A stretch of 64,000 nt of DNA, taken from positions 29,128-93,127 of the forward strand of contig CAZFVR010000005.1 in the NCBI GenBank assembly GCA_964522215.1, read 5' to 3'. The notes beneath the pieces were generated by a model. It was not told the DNA's origin and did not search any database. It worked only from the letters and a program-made list of their open reading frames with translations. Positions 25,944 through 34,948 of the stretch are shown in pieces. This DNA is from CAG-390 sp964522215. Its GTDB lineage: Bacteria; Bacillota; Clostridia; Oscillospirales; CAG-272. The stretch's first letter is position 1; each line of letters opens with the position of its first letter. The position numbers and the translations under genes were made by a program.

Positions 25944-27776
25944 TCAGCCCTTGCGGAGCTTAGCCTGTGCTTTAAGGCGCTGCTCGGTATTGAGGATGCG
26001 CTTGCGTATTCTTATTGACTTGGGCGTGACCTCGATCAGCTCGTCATCGCCGATAAACTCGATAGCCTCCTCAAGGCTAAAGATCACGGGCGGGGTGAGG
26101 ATGAGCTTTTCATCCGCGCCTGCCGAACGAATGGCGGTGAGCTGTTTCTTTTTACAGGGGTTGAGGGTGATATCCTCCATCTTGGGGCATTCGCCAACGA
26201 CCTCGCCCTCGTAGACCGGCATGCCGGGGGATACGAACATACGGCCGCGATCCTGCGAGTTGTAGATGCCGTAGGAGGTCGTCTCGCCCGCCTCGCTGGC
26301 GACCAGCGAACCGGTAAAGCGCATGATGACATCGCCGCGGTAGGGCGCATAGCCATCAAAGATGGTATTGATGATGCCCTCGCCGTGCGTGGCTGTCATA
26401 AACTCGGAGCGATAGCCAAACAAGCAGCGGGACGGAATAAGATATTCGATACGCATGCGCGAGCCGACAAGGTTCATCTCGATAAGGTCGCCCTTGCGCT
26501 GACCCAGCTTTTCAATGACCGAGCCCACATATTCCTCAGGCACGTCAAGCGTTACGCGCTCCATAGGCTCGCACTTAACACCGTCGATCTCGCGGTAGAG
26601 CACGCGCGGGTTGGAGCAGCAAAGCTCGTAGCCCTCACGACGCATCGTCTCGATGAGGATGGAAAGATGCATCTCGCCGCGGCCGGCAACACAGAAGTTA
26701 TCGGTGGTATCGCCATCGCTGACACGCAGGGAAACATCCTTGAGCAGCTCGCGGTAAAGGCGATCGCGGATCTGCCTTGAGGTGACGAACTTGCCCTCGC
26801 GCCCCGCAAACGGGCTGTCGTTGACAGAGATGGTCATCTCGATGGTGGGCTCGCTGATCTTAACGAAGTGCAACGGCTCGGGGCGTGCAAGGGAGGTGAT
26901 GGTATCACCGATGGTGATATCGGCGGCTCCCGAAAATGCAATTATATCGCCCATCTTGGCCTCGGCGACCGGCACGCGCTGGAGACCGTCTATCTGATAG
27001 ATGGAAACGATACGCACGCGCTTGGGTGCGCTGCCTGAATGGTAGTTGCAAACATATGCATCCTGGTTCTGCTTTATCGTTCCGCGCTCGATGCGGCCTA
27101 TGCCGATGCGGCCGACATACTCGTTGTAGTCGATGGTGGAAACGAGCAGCTGAAGATCATCATCCGGGTCGCCCTCCGGCGCGGGGATATAATCAAGGAT
27201 GGTATCAAACAGCGGGGTGAGGTCGCTGCCCTTTTCAAAGGGGGAGAGCGATGCCGTGCCGTCACGTCCCGAACAGAAGATCATGGGGCTGTCAAGCTGT
27301 TCATCGGTGGCGTTGAGGTCCATCAACAGCTCAAGCACCTCCTCCTCTACCTCGTCAAGGCGGGCATCCGGCTTGTCTATCTTGTTTATAACAACGATAA
27401 CGCGATGGTTCAGCTCAAGTGCGCGCTGAAGCACAAAGCGGGTCTGGGGCATGGGTCCCTCGGCGGCATCGACCAGCAAAAGCACGCCGTTGACCATCTT
27501 AAGTACACGCTCCACCTCACCGCCGAAATCGGCGTGGCCGGGGGTATCTACGATGTTTATCTTAACATCCTTGTAATGAACGGCCGTGTTTTTGGACAGT
27601 ATCGTTATACCGCGCTCGCGCTCGATATCACCGGAGTCCATAACGCGGGTAGCCATATCCTGATTTTCACGAAAAACGCCGCCCTGCTTCAGCATTTGGT
27701 CAACAAGCGTTGTTTTGCCGTGGTCAACGTGTGCGATGATGGCAATGTTTCTTAGATCTTCTCTTTTCATGTTCAT
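25944..27776 (-). CDS. typA: Translational GTPase TypA/BipA
   Basis: 610 residues, standard length. G1 AHVDHGKTT, G2 region RGITI, G3 DTPGH, G4 NKID are all intact, followed by EF-G-like domains and the TypA-specific C-terminus (LIPSRCLFGYRSEFMTATHGEG is the typical region). It acts on 70S ribosomes in assembly and stress adaptation. The start uses GGGAG 8 nt upstream of ATG 27776. Monocistronic with its own terminator. Confidence 0.98.
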   Translation of the reverse strand: MNMKREDLRNIAIIAHVDHGKTTLVDQMLKQGGVFRENQDMATRVMDSGDIERERGITILSKNTAVHYKDVKINIVDTPGHADFGGEVERVLKMVNGVLLLVDAAEGPMPQTRFVLQRALELNHRVIVVINKIDKPDARLDEVEEEVLELLMDLNATDEQLDSPMIFCSGRDGTASLSPFEKGSDLTPLFDTILDYIPAPEGDPDDDLQLLVSTIDYNEYVGRIGIGRIERGTIKQNQDAYVCNYHSGSAPKRVRIVSIYQIDGLQRVPVAEAKMGDIIAFSGAADITIGDTITSLARPEPLHFVKISEPTIEMTISVNDSPFAGREGKFVTSRQIRDRLYRELLKDVSLRVSDGDTTDNFCVAGRGEMHLSILIETMRREGYELCCSNPRVLYREIDGVKCEPMERVTLDVPEEYVGSVIEKLGQRKGDLIEMNLVGSRMRIEYLIPSRCLFGYRSEFMTATHGEGIINTIFDGYAPYRGDVIMRFTGSLVASEAGETTSYGIYNSQDRGRMFVSPGMPVYEGEVVGECPKMEDITLNPCKKKQLTAIRSAGADEKLILTPPVIFSLEEAIEFIGDDELIEVTPKSIRIRKRILNTEQRLKAQAKLRKG

Positions 27777-27839
27777 GCGAACAGCTCCCTTGACGGTCGT
27801 TAAAGCTCCGCACGCGGCGGAAACGACTCAAAAATAACA

Positions 27840-27879
27840 GGCACTCGCCGAGTGCCAAAAAACATACTTTATTATTATA
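27840..27879 (-). promoter_or_regulatory. Putative typA promoter and leader hairpin
   Basis: Minus strand TATAAT at 27874-27879 with a weak TTTAAT 17 bp upstream; the leader then carries GGCACTC-GGC-GAGTGCC (27840-27856). The rest of the ~650-bp region up to 28281 shows no gene. Confidence 0.5.
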
Positions 27880-28281
27880 TCACTCTTTTTTATTAAATTA
27901 AAGTGGATGATTGAATAATATTTTGCCGATATAGAGCGGTTTTTTTGTATTTTTTGCCCATTCTTTTAGCAACAAGCACAATTTTGAGCACAGGAGATAC
28001 AGCATCCTGCCCAAAAAACGATGCAATGGGAGATCCCCTCAGAGATCCCGGGCTTTTTGCCGCGCTTTGAGATCATAAATTTGTTTGATATACCTCTAAT
28101 TTGATTTTAGATATTTCTCAAATTTTATTTTCAGCTTGAATTTGACGGCGTGCTTTTGATATCCGCAAGATAAGACAAAAGTCTGCAAAACTCGCCATGT
28201 ATTTTAGATCCCGCTCGATGATTCACTCGCACAACTTTCGAGTTATACCTGAAATTAAAACGCTTCACTTTCATCAAAGTT

Positions 28282-28317
28282 AGATGAATGTATATAATTA
28301 TTAAAATACATCCATCT
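28282..28317 (+). promoter_or_regulatory. Operator-like inverted repeat upstream of ArsR-type gene
   Basis: AGATGAATGTAT (28282-28293) and ATACATCCATCT (28306-28317) match 11 of 12 as inverted arms around a 12-bp AT centre. An overlapping TTCATC-7-GATGAA lies just upstream. It ends 30 bp before the -35 box. Confidence 0.6.
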
Positions 28318-28346
28318 TACGTTAGATTAAAAAATCAAAAAAATAC

Positions 28347-28375
28347 TTGACAAATATCGGTTTATGTGATATAGT
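28347..28375 (+). promoter_or_regulatory. Promoter of the regulator/HAD genes
   Basis: TTGACA (28347-28352), 17-bp spacer, TATAGT (28370-28375). Confidence 0.82.
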
Positions 28376-28429
28376 TCTAATATATGAAGTTACACGAATT
28401 TAAAAACTCACACCGAAAGGAGCGACACC

Positions 28430-29524
28430 ATGCGAACCGAGCTCTTACGCGAGCCAAATTTGATATTTGAGGTAACATTGCTGCTTTTTAACAGCAGAAC
28501 AGGCGCATCCGCCCGTGAACTTAAGGAAACGATACAAAAAAAGTTTGCAATTGACCGAAATGTGCTTGACAGCTGCTTTGATGCCATAATTGAGATGTCA
28601 GAGTACGTTTGCAACAACGTACGAGCCGACGAGGAGCTTTTGGACTTTCTTTTTGGTCGTCATTCATCAATGCGGGGCTGTTTTGCCTTTTATTTGATAC
28701 ATGATGTGTGCCGCGACCCGGATGCTGACCTCTCGCGCGGGCTTTCGGCACTGCGTGAGCAATCAAAGGCTTTGTTTTTTGTAAACCTCTCCTCTCTTTT
28801 GGTAGCGGAATTCGCACCCGAGGATTACAATGGGGTGATAACGAACTACTCAGAGCTGTTTGCGTTTATTGAATCCCTCCCCCTCCCTGCCGACGAAAAA
28901 TTTGAGCTTTGCCGCCTTTATAATAATTTTGAAGAATACCGCGAGCTGCTTTGCGGTATAATTGAATCTGCCGCCAAGCTCTATATGCAGCGCTACGATC
29001 TTGTAAAGCATTACATCGGTTGGTTCTCCGCCGCGGTGGCAGAGCCGCTCTCGCAGCAGGGTGCCGCATACATTGAAAAAAATTACGGCATCAAGATATC
29101 CGCCTCCGCGGACGAGATATACCTGCGCCCCTCTATTGCCATGTGCAGCGGCACGCGCTATCTGATGAGCTTTACCTCCGAGCGAGTTACCGACTGCCTT
29201 TATGTTGGCGTGCTGTTTGAGCCATTGCGCGAGATAACGGATGTTTCGACAGTGGACGACCGCATTTGCCGCGCCCTGCGCACGATGGGGGACGACCGCA
29301 AATTTGAAATAATGAAGCTGCTCTGCGAGGGGCCGAGGTACGGCATGGAGCTTGCCTCCCTGCTGGAGCTGAGCACCGCCACCGTCTCGCACCACATGTC
29401 GCTTTTGCTTGAGGCGGGCTTTGTAACGATCAGGCGGGAATCCAACCGCGTGTACTATGAGCTTAACCGCAAAAAGGTACGCGACTTTTTAGACGAGCTT
29501 CGCATCTCTCTGCTCGGGCAATAA
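28430..29524 (+). CDS. ArsR-type transcriptional regulator with long N-terminal domain
   Basis: 364 residues; RBS AAAGGAG 7 nt before the ATG. The last ~85 residues are an ArsR winged helix (ICRALRTMGDDRKFEIMKLL, ELSTATVSHHMSLLLEAGFV, RESNRVYYELN). The first ~270 residues are an unassigned helical domain, probably for ligand binding or dimerisation, which resembles larger ArsR/DUF5937-like regulators. There is no Cys metal box (ELCVC), so metal sensing is unlikely. Inverted repeats in its own upstream region suggest autoregulation. It is followed by a HAD phosphatase gene. Confidence 0.85.
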   Translation: MRTELLREPNLIFEVTLLLFNSRTGASARELKETIQKKFAIDRNVLDSCFDAIIEMSEYVCNNVRADEELLDFLFGRHSSMRGCFAFYLIHDVCRDPDADLSRGLSALREQSKALFFVNLSSLLVAEFAPEDYNGVITNYSELFAFIESLPLPADEKFELCRLYNNFEEYRELLCGIIESAAKLYMQRYDLVKHYIGWFSAAVAEPLSQQGAAYIEKNYGIKISASADEIYLRPSIAMCSGTRYLMSFTSERVTDCLYVGVLFEPLREITDVSTVDDRICRALRTMGDDRKFEIMKLLCEGPRYGMELASLLELSTATVSHHMSLLLEAGFVTIRRESNRVYYELNRKKVRDFLDELRISLLGQ

Positions 29525-29588
29525 TGCCGCGCGGCTCGCAGACACGCAAAACCCCAAGCAAGACCACAAACAGGAGACTAAAATAAAA

Positions 29589-30251
29589 ATGGATAAGCTT
29601 CACCCCAAACTGATCATCTTTGACCTTGACGGCACACTGGCCGACACGGCCGATTCGATAAAGGAGGCCGCCGCACTCGCACTTGCCGAGCTTGGCTTTC
29701 CCGCACGCGACGAGGCACACATCCGCCGCTCTGTCGGCAACGGCGCACTAAAGCTTGCACTGCGCATACTGCCGGAGGACTCGCGCGACGATGATACTGT
29801 CCGGCGCATGCTTGATGCCTACGAGCGTCACTACAGCCGCACCTACACCCATGTGCGCGAGCTTTACCCCGAGATGACAGAGACGATAGAGGAGCTGCAC
29901 CGCCGCGGCTATCTTATGGCGGTTTTTTCAAACAAGCAGGACGAATATGTAAAGGAGCTTTGCCGCCTCCTGTTGCCCGAGGGGTATTTTTCCGCCGCCG
30001 AGGGACAGCTGGAGGGGAGGCCGATAAAGCCGGATCCCTACACGGCACTGGATATCTGCCGCCGACTGGGAGTCTCCCCCGCCGATGCCGTAATGGTCGG
30101 CGACGGAGAGACGGATGCGGAGCTGGCACTGCGCGGCGGGCTGACACCCGTAAGCGTCACATGGGGCTTCCGCACACGCGAGCAGATAGCCGCCGCCGGC
30201 GGATATATCTTTGCCACCCACCCCGCCGAGCTGCTTGAGATATTTGAATGA
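29589..30251 (+). CDS. HAD-family phosphatase (phosphoglycolate phosphatase-like)
   Basis: 220 residues. HAD motif I DLDGTLADT, motif II FSNK, motif III Lys in KPDPYTALD, motif IV VGDGETDAELA: all intact. The small helical cap (C1 type) matches Gph/PgmB relatives. The substrate is not fixed by sequence; phosphoglycolate, pyrophosphate or sugar phosphates are options. GGAG lies 12 nt before the ATG. Confidence 0.9.
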   Translation: MDKLHPKLIIFDLDGTLADTADSIKEAAALALAELGFPARDEAHIRRSVGNGALKLALRILPEDSRDDDTVRRMLDAYERHYSRTYTHVRELYPEMTETIEELHRRGYLMAVFSNKQDEYVKELCRLLLPEGYFSAAEGQLEGRPIKPDPYTALDICRRLGVSPADAVMVGDGETDAELALRGGLTPVSVTWGFRTREQIAAAGGYIFATHPAELLEIFE

Positions 30252-30352
30252 GACAGGGCCGTCACGCTTTGCGTGAGCGATGCTGTATGTGTTCACGCGC
30301 CACGGGCGCTTGTATATAATCCCGCGCACAAAGTGCACCAAGGAGGTACACC

Positions 30353-32008
30353 ATGCTGAGATACAAATTTACATCCTCGCTCGACAAGCCTTTTTTGGAT
30401 CAATCACCGAGCGACCACCCCACCCTCTCCGCGCTCTCTATGCTGCAAAACGAGCGCCTCTCCCTCCAGCTGATCATAACCGACGACTCCCCCGCTGCGC
30501 CACACCGCCGCTTTGTGGGCATAAAGCCCGAGGGCGTGCTTGCCCCCTTTGTGACCCTGCGGATGCTTGAGTCTGTCCCCTCGGCGATGCCCGCCTACCC
30601 CGGGCGCAGCGACGAGGGCTACCTGCGCACGACCCCGGGCCTTTACCCGGATCTTTTGGCGCCGATGCAGATGGGCGGGAGCGCTCCCTGCGTACCCGGG
30701 CAGTTGCACTCGGTATGGGTGGATATAGATCCGCGCGGTGAGCTGCCGGGCGGCAACTACACCCTGACACTGCGCCTTTGCGACGGCGCGCACACAGAGC
30801 GCGCAAATCTTTCGGTAAGGATCATCGGCGCCGATCTGCCCAAAAATGAGCTGCGCTTTACCCAGTGGTTCCACTGCGATTGCCTGGCCGACTATTATCA
30901 CGTCCCGATATTTTCCGAGCGGCATTGGGAGATAATTGAGAATTTTGTTCGCACGGCGGTCAAAAACGGCATCAACATGCTGCTGACCCCGGTATTCACT
31001 CCCCCGCTTGATACACACGTGGGCGGCGAACGCCCCACCGTGCAGCTGACAGACGTAAAATGCCTGCCGGGCGGCGGCTATGAGTTTGGTTTTTCCCGCC
31101 TTGACCGTTGGATAGACATGTGCGACCGCTGCGGCGTTGAATATTTTGAGGTATCCCACCTGTTTACCCAGTGGGGCGCGCTCCACGCGCCCAAGATCAT
31201 GGCAGAGGGGGAGGACGGACGGACGTTCCGCCTGTTTGGTTGGGAGACGGATGCCACCTCCGCCGAGTACACGGCGTTTATTCGCGCGTTCCTTGCGGCC
31301 TTTATCGACCACATGAAGCGGCGCGGGGATGACACGCGCTGTTACTTCCATATCTCGGATGAGCCGCACGCTGAGAGTCTTGCGCAGTATCTGAGCGCCA
31401 AGGAGACGATCTCCGACCTGCTTGGCGACTACCCCCTGATGGATGCCCTATCCGATTACGAATTTTACAAGACCGGCGCGGTGACCACGCCCATCCCCTG
31501 CTCAAACAAGATCGAGCCGTTTATCGAGGGCGAAGTACGCCCGCTTTGGACATACTATTGCTGTGGCCAGTGCACGGGAGTAAGCAATCGCTTTTTGGCG
31601 ATGCCGGGCGCGCGCACGCGTTTTATCGGCATGCAGTTCTACAAGTATGACATATTCGGCTTTTTGCAGTGGGGCTACAATTTTTACAACAACCAAGGCT
31701 CGTATGACCCGATCGATCCCTACCTTGACTCCACCGGTAACTATTTTGTGCCGTCGGGGGATGCATATTCTGTCTATCCCGCACGGGACGGCACAGCGCT
31801 TGAATCGATGCGGATAGTTGAGTTCCGCGAGGCAATAGACGATCTGCGTGCCGCAAGACTTGCCGAGAGGCTTATAGGGCGCGAGCGCGTGCTTGCCGCC
31901 ATCGAGGAGCTGGCCGGCGAGGTGGTATTCTCCCGCTGTGTGTGCGATACCGAGACGATGCTTGCCATACGCGAACGCATAAACAGCCTGATCGCGGAAA
32001 ATATTTGA
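30353..32008 (+). CDS. DUF4091-type glycoside hydrolase-like protein
   Basis: 551 residues, cytosolic (no signal peptide), strong RBS AAGGAGG. An N-terminal beta-sandwich (VWVDIDPRGELPGGNYTLTL) is followed by a TIM-barrel-like domain (HWEIIENFVRTAVKNGINML; HISDEPHAESLAQYL; EPFIEGEVRPLWTYYCCGQ) typical of DUF4091 proteins, which are found in polysaccharide loci. The HISDEP motif probably holds catalytic acid residues. A role in intracellular oligosaccharide cleavage is likely from family context, not proven. Confidence 0.85.
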   Translation: MLRYKFTSSLDKPFLDQSPSDHPTLSALSMLQNERLSLQLIITDDSPAAPHRRFVGIKPEGVLAPFVTLRMLESVPSAMPAYPGRSDEGYLRTTPGLYPDLLAPMQMGGSAPCVPGQLHSVWVDIDPRGELPGGNYTLTLRLCDGAHTERANLSVRIIGADLPKNELRFTQWFHCDCLADYYHVPIFSERHWEIIENFVRTAVKNGINMLLTPVFTPPLDTHVGGERPTVQLTDVKCLPGGGYEFGFSRLDRWIDMCDRCGVEYFEVSHLFTQWGALHAPKIMAEGEDGRTFRLFGWETDATSAEYTAFIRAFLAAFIDHMKRRGDDTRCYFHISDEPHAESLAQYLSAKETISDLLGDYPLMDALSDYEFYKTGAVTTPIPCSNKIEPFIEGEVRPLWTYYCCGQCTGVSNRFLAMPGARTRFIGMQFYKYDIFGFLQWGYNFYNNQGSYDPIDPYLDSTGNYFVPSGDAYSVYPARDGTALESMRIVEFREAIDDLRAARLAERLIGRERVLAAIEELAGEVVFSRCVCDTETMLAIRERINSLIAENI

Positions 32009-32070
32009 TCGAATATTTCATTCCGCTTATATTTACATATTTAATTTGAAAGGTTTTTGGTATCTTAATA

Positions 32071-33309
32071 ATGGAACTTCACGGAAACATAGTAGTGGGT
32101 CAATCCGGCGGACCGACTGCCGCAATAAACGCAACGCTCTCCGGCGTGATACGCGGCGGGCTTGAGGCCATTGCCGCCGGCACTGCAAAAAAGATATACG
32201 GCATGCGCCACGGCATTGAGGGTCTGCTCTCCGAACAGCTGATAGACCTTGGCGAGCGCTTTGCGGATGAGGGTCAGCTTGAGCTGCTTGAGCACACTCC
32301 CGCCGCCGCGCTCGGCTCCTGCCGCAAAAAGCTGCCGCGGTATGAGGATGATCCCGCGCTTTACGAAAAACTGCTTGGAATATTCAAAAAATACGATATT
32401 CGCTACTTTTTCTATATCGGCGGCAACGACTCGATGGACACCGCCGCAAAGCTTTCTGCCTACACGCGCTCGCACGACTACGAGATGCGCGTGATCGGCG
32501 TACCGAAAACGATAGATAACGACCTGGTGGGCACCGATCACACCCCCGGCTTTGGCTCGGCGGCAAAGTACATTGCCGTCACCCTGCAGGAGATAATTCG
32601 CGACTGCTCGGTATACACCGTTCCCGCCGTTACCATCGTTGAGATAATGGGACGTGATGCCGGCTGGCTGACTGCCGCAGCAGGCATCGGCCGCGCCGCG
32701 GGCGGCTCGGCCCCGGACCTTATCTATCTGCCGGAGCGCTCATTCGATCTTGAGGCCTTCTATGCTCGCCTGCGTGAGAGACTTGCCCTCCACCCCGCCG
32801 TGGTAGTTGCCGTATCCGAGGGCATTCGCTTTGCCGACGGCAGATATGTTTGCGAGGGCGTAGATGTTGGCACAACAGACGTTTTTGGTCACAAACAGCT
32901 CTCCGGCACAGGCAAGGCGCTTGAGCTTGCCGTGCGTGCCGAGCTTGGCTGCAAGGTGCGCTCGATAGAGCTTAACCTCCCCCAGCGCTGCGCCGCGCAC
33001 ATTGCCTCGGCGCAGGATCTTTGCGAGTCTGTTTGCGTGGGGCGCGAGGCGGTGCGTGCCGCTCGCGACGGCGTGAGCTGTGAGATGATGACCATACTGC
33101 GGGAGGAAAATGCCGAGGGCTATGGCTTTAGGATCTCTCACTCGGATGTTGCCGAGATCGCCAACAAGATAAAGAGCGTTCCCGACGAATTTATAAACGA
33201 GGCAGGCGACGATGTGAGCGACAGCTGCTGTGAATATCTGCTGCCCCTGATAGCAGGCGAGGCCTACCCGCACTACACCCGCGGCATACCTGATCAGATA
33301 ATTCTTTAA
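32071..33309 (+). CDS. PPi-type 6-phosphofructokinase
   Basis: 412 residues. Substrate motifs are clear: VGQSGGPTAAINATL, YIGGNDSMDTA (where ATP enzymes have GGDGT), VIGVPKTIDNDL and MGRDAGWLTA. The Asp after Gly-Asn and the Lys of PKTIDND are marks of diphosphate-dependent enzymes, so phosphate donor PPi is likely, giving reversible glycolytic flux. The stop codon TAA (33307-33309) belongs to the end of an inserted MITE-like repeat, so the original C-terminus may have been slightly different. Confidence 0.92.
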   Translation: MELHGNIVVGQSGGPTAAINATLSGVIRGGLEAIAAGTAKKIYGMRHGIEGLLSEQLIDLGERFADEGQLELLEHTPAAALGSCRKKLPRYEDDPALYEKLLGIFKKYDIRYFFYIGGNDSMDTAAKLSAYTRSHDYEMRVIGVPKTIDNDLVGTDHTPGFGSAAKYIAVTLQEIIRDCSVYTVPAVTIVEIMGRDAGWLTAAAGIGRAAGGSAPDLIYLPERSFDLEAFYARLRERLALHPAVVVAVSEGIRFADGRYVCEGVDVGTTDVFGHKQLSGTGKALELAVRAELGCKVRSIELNLPQRCAAHIASAQDLCESVCVGREAVRAARDGVSCEMMTILREENAEGYGFRISHSDVAEIANKIKSVPDEFINEAGDDVSDSCCEYLLPLIAGEAYPHYTRGIPDQIIL

Positions 33310-33484
33310 GGCAGTACCGCGCAATTCACGGCCGGCGTCTTTTTCGTCCGCTTGCTTGCATAGATCTGTTATGTTTCACACGCTTCCTTCGCGTAGGATA
33401 AGCTACGTGCGCGAAAAATTGTTTTATCTGACGAATTATCTGACGGCGAGGTTGAACGAAAAGAATTGTGCGGTGGTACCTTAA
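33306..33484 (+). repeat. MITE-like element, copy 1 (179 bp)
   Basis: Bounded by TTAA at both ends with ~22-bp imperfect terminal inverted repeats (TTAAGGCAGTACCGCGCAAT versus inverted right end TTAAGGTACCACCGCACAAT). The whole unit is homologous, in inverse orientation, to 59854-60031. It has no open frame and lies between two plus-strand genes. Confidence 0.88.
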
Positions 33485-33520
33485 TTTAAAACTTGACGAA
33501 AAGCAAAAGAGGTCATAAAA

Positions 33521-34306
33521 ATGGCAAATAAAAAGAAAAATATCGCGGTGATCACCGGTGCATCCTCCGGTATGGGGCGCGAATTTGCAAAAAGGATAGC
33601 CGAGCAAAAGCGCGGCGAGCTTGATGAGATCTGGCTGATAGCCCGCCGCCGCGAAAGGCTTGAGGAGCTTGCGGCAGAGCTGCCCGTCCCCGCAAGGATA
33701 CTGGCACTGGATCTTGCCTCCGACAGCGGCACACGTGCCTATGCCGACGAGCTTGCCGCCGCCGAGGCAGACGTGCGCGTGATAGTAAATGCGGCGGGAT
33801 ACGGCAAGTTTGGCGCGTTTGAGGAGATGGGGCTTGAGGAGCAGCTGGGCATGATAGATCTAAACTCGCGCTCACTTGCGGCCATGACCTACCACACCCT
33901 GCCCTACATGCAGGCGGGCGGCGAGATATATGAGCTGGGCTCGCTCTCGGCGTTTCAGCCCGTGCCTTATATTGGGGTCTACGGAGCCTCCAAGGCCTTT
34001 GTTTTAAGCTTTACCCGTGCCCTGAACGTGGAGCTGAAGACCCGGGGACGCGGCATTCGCGCCATGGCGGTCTGCCCCGGCTGGGTGCGCACCGAGTTTT
34101 TTAACACGGCGGTGCATGACGATACCATCACCTATTACAACCGCTTTTACACCGCCGAGCAGGTCGTGGCACGCGCCCTGCGGGATATGAAAAAGGGACG
34201 GGATGTATCTATCTGCGGCGCGGTAATACGCGGACAGGTACTGCTGACAAAGCTTTTGCCGCACAAGCTCGTAATGAAGATCTGGTGCCGTCAGCAAAAG
34301 TTTTGA
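33521..34306 (+). CDS. SDR family oxidoreductase
   Basis: 261 residues, classical short-chain dehydrogenase. NAD(P) motif VITGASSGMGREFA, NAAGYG (NNAG equivalent), catalytic Ser in ELGSLSAF and YGASK (YxxxK) are intact. The RBS is AGAGG at moderate spacing. The substrate is unknown. Its upstream spacer consists almost entirely of the MITE-like element. Confidence 0.93.
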   Translation: MANKKKNIAVITGASSGMGREFAKRIAEQKRGELDEIWLIARRRERLEELAAELPVPARILALDLASDSGTRAYADELAAAEADVRVIVNAAGYGKFGAFEEMGLEEQLGMIDLNSRSLAAMTYHTLPYMQAGGEIYELGSLSAFQPVPYIGVYGASKAFVLSFTRALNVELKTRGRGIRAMAVCPGWVRTEFFNTAVHDDTITYYNRFYTAEQVVARALRDMKKGRDVSICGAVIRGQVLLTKLLPHKLVMKIWCRQQKF

Positions 34307-34367
34307 TGGATGATATCGCGGTGCGGTATCTGCTGCTCTCTTTTTACGACAACTATCGGCAAATGGA

Positions 34368-34396
34368 TTGACTTTTTGCCGTTTAGGTGGTATAAT
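34368..34396 (+). promoter_or_regulatory. Promoter of the PQ-loop protein gene
   Basis: TTGACT (34368-34373), 17-bp spacer, TATAAT (34391-34396). Confidence 0.85.
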
Positions 34397-34428
34397 ATCT
34401 GCATAATACAAAGATTGGAGACAATATT

Positions 34429-34758
34429 ATGGAACAGATTCCCAGCATTATGGAAGCGCTGATGGTAGTATGCTTTGGCATATCCTGGCCTATCAACATC
34501 ACAAAGGCCTGGAAGGCTCGCACAGCCCGCGGCATCAGCCTGCCCTTTTACTCACTCATTTGGATCGGCTACATATTTGCCCTGATAGGTAAATTCGTGC
34601 TTATCTCGCTCCGGCCCGATCCCTGGTACGTGACTGTTAAGTGGTATGTTTTGTTCTTCTACTTCCTTAACATCATCATGGTCTCGGCCGGTATCGCCAT
34701 CTACTTCCGCAACCGTGCGCTCGATCGCCGTGCGGAAGCCGAAAACGAGAAAAAGTAA
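34429..34758 (+). CDS. PQ-loop / SemiSWEET-like small membrane protein
   Basis: 109 residues with three membrane helices, the size of a SemiSWEET protomer. CFGISWPINITKAWKARTARG then ISLPFYSLIWIGYIFAL is the PQ-loop-type repeat (here P-I rather than P-Q). Such proteins work as dimers that carry small sugars or other small molecules. The C-terminus is charged and cytosolic. Transcribed alone, with its own promoter and terminator. Confidence 0.82.
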   Translation: MEQIPSIMEALMVVCFGISWPINITKAWKARTARGISLPFYSLIWIGYIFALIGKFVLISLRPDPWYVTVKWYVLFFYFLNIIMVSAGIAIYFRNRALDRRAEAENEKK

Positions 34759-34763
34759 TACCC

Positions 34764-34803
34764 AACCTCCAACGGCGCCACAGTCTCCGTTGGAGGTTTT
34801 TTT
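34764..34803 (+). terminator. Terminator of the PQ-loop protein gene
   Basis: ACCTCCAACGG ... CCGTTGGAGGT followed by a T-run. Confidence 0.92.
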
Positions 34804-34864
34804 GCCCTGACGCCGCCTTATTCACCTCACAGCAATTTTTGTCCCCAAAAAGACCAATTTTGTC

Positions 34865-34893
34865 TTGAAATTCAGCATAAATTGTCTTATAAT
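34865..34893 (+). promoter_or_regulatory. Promoter of the second Gfo/Idh/MocA gene
   Basis: TTGAAA (34865-34870), 17-bp spacer, TATAAT (34888-34893). Confidence 0.82.
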
Positions 34894-34948
34894 GTACTTA
34901 GTAAAAAAGAAACACCGGGAGCGCTCCCGATCGAAAGGAACTGATATA

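Noticed and set aside
27840..27856. CIRCE-like element before typA
   Set aside because: The arms GGCACTC/GAGTGCC resemble CIRCE, but the spacer is 3 bp instead of 9 and the outer TTA/TAA bases are missing. A leader hairpin is the simpler reading.
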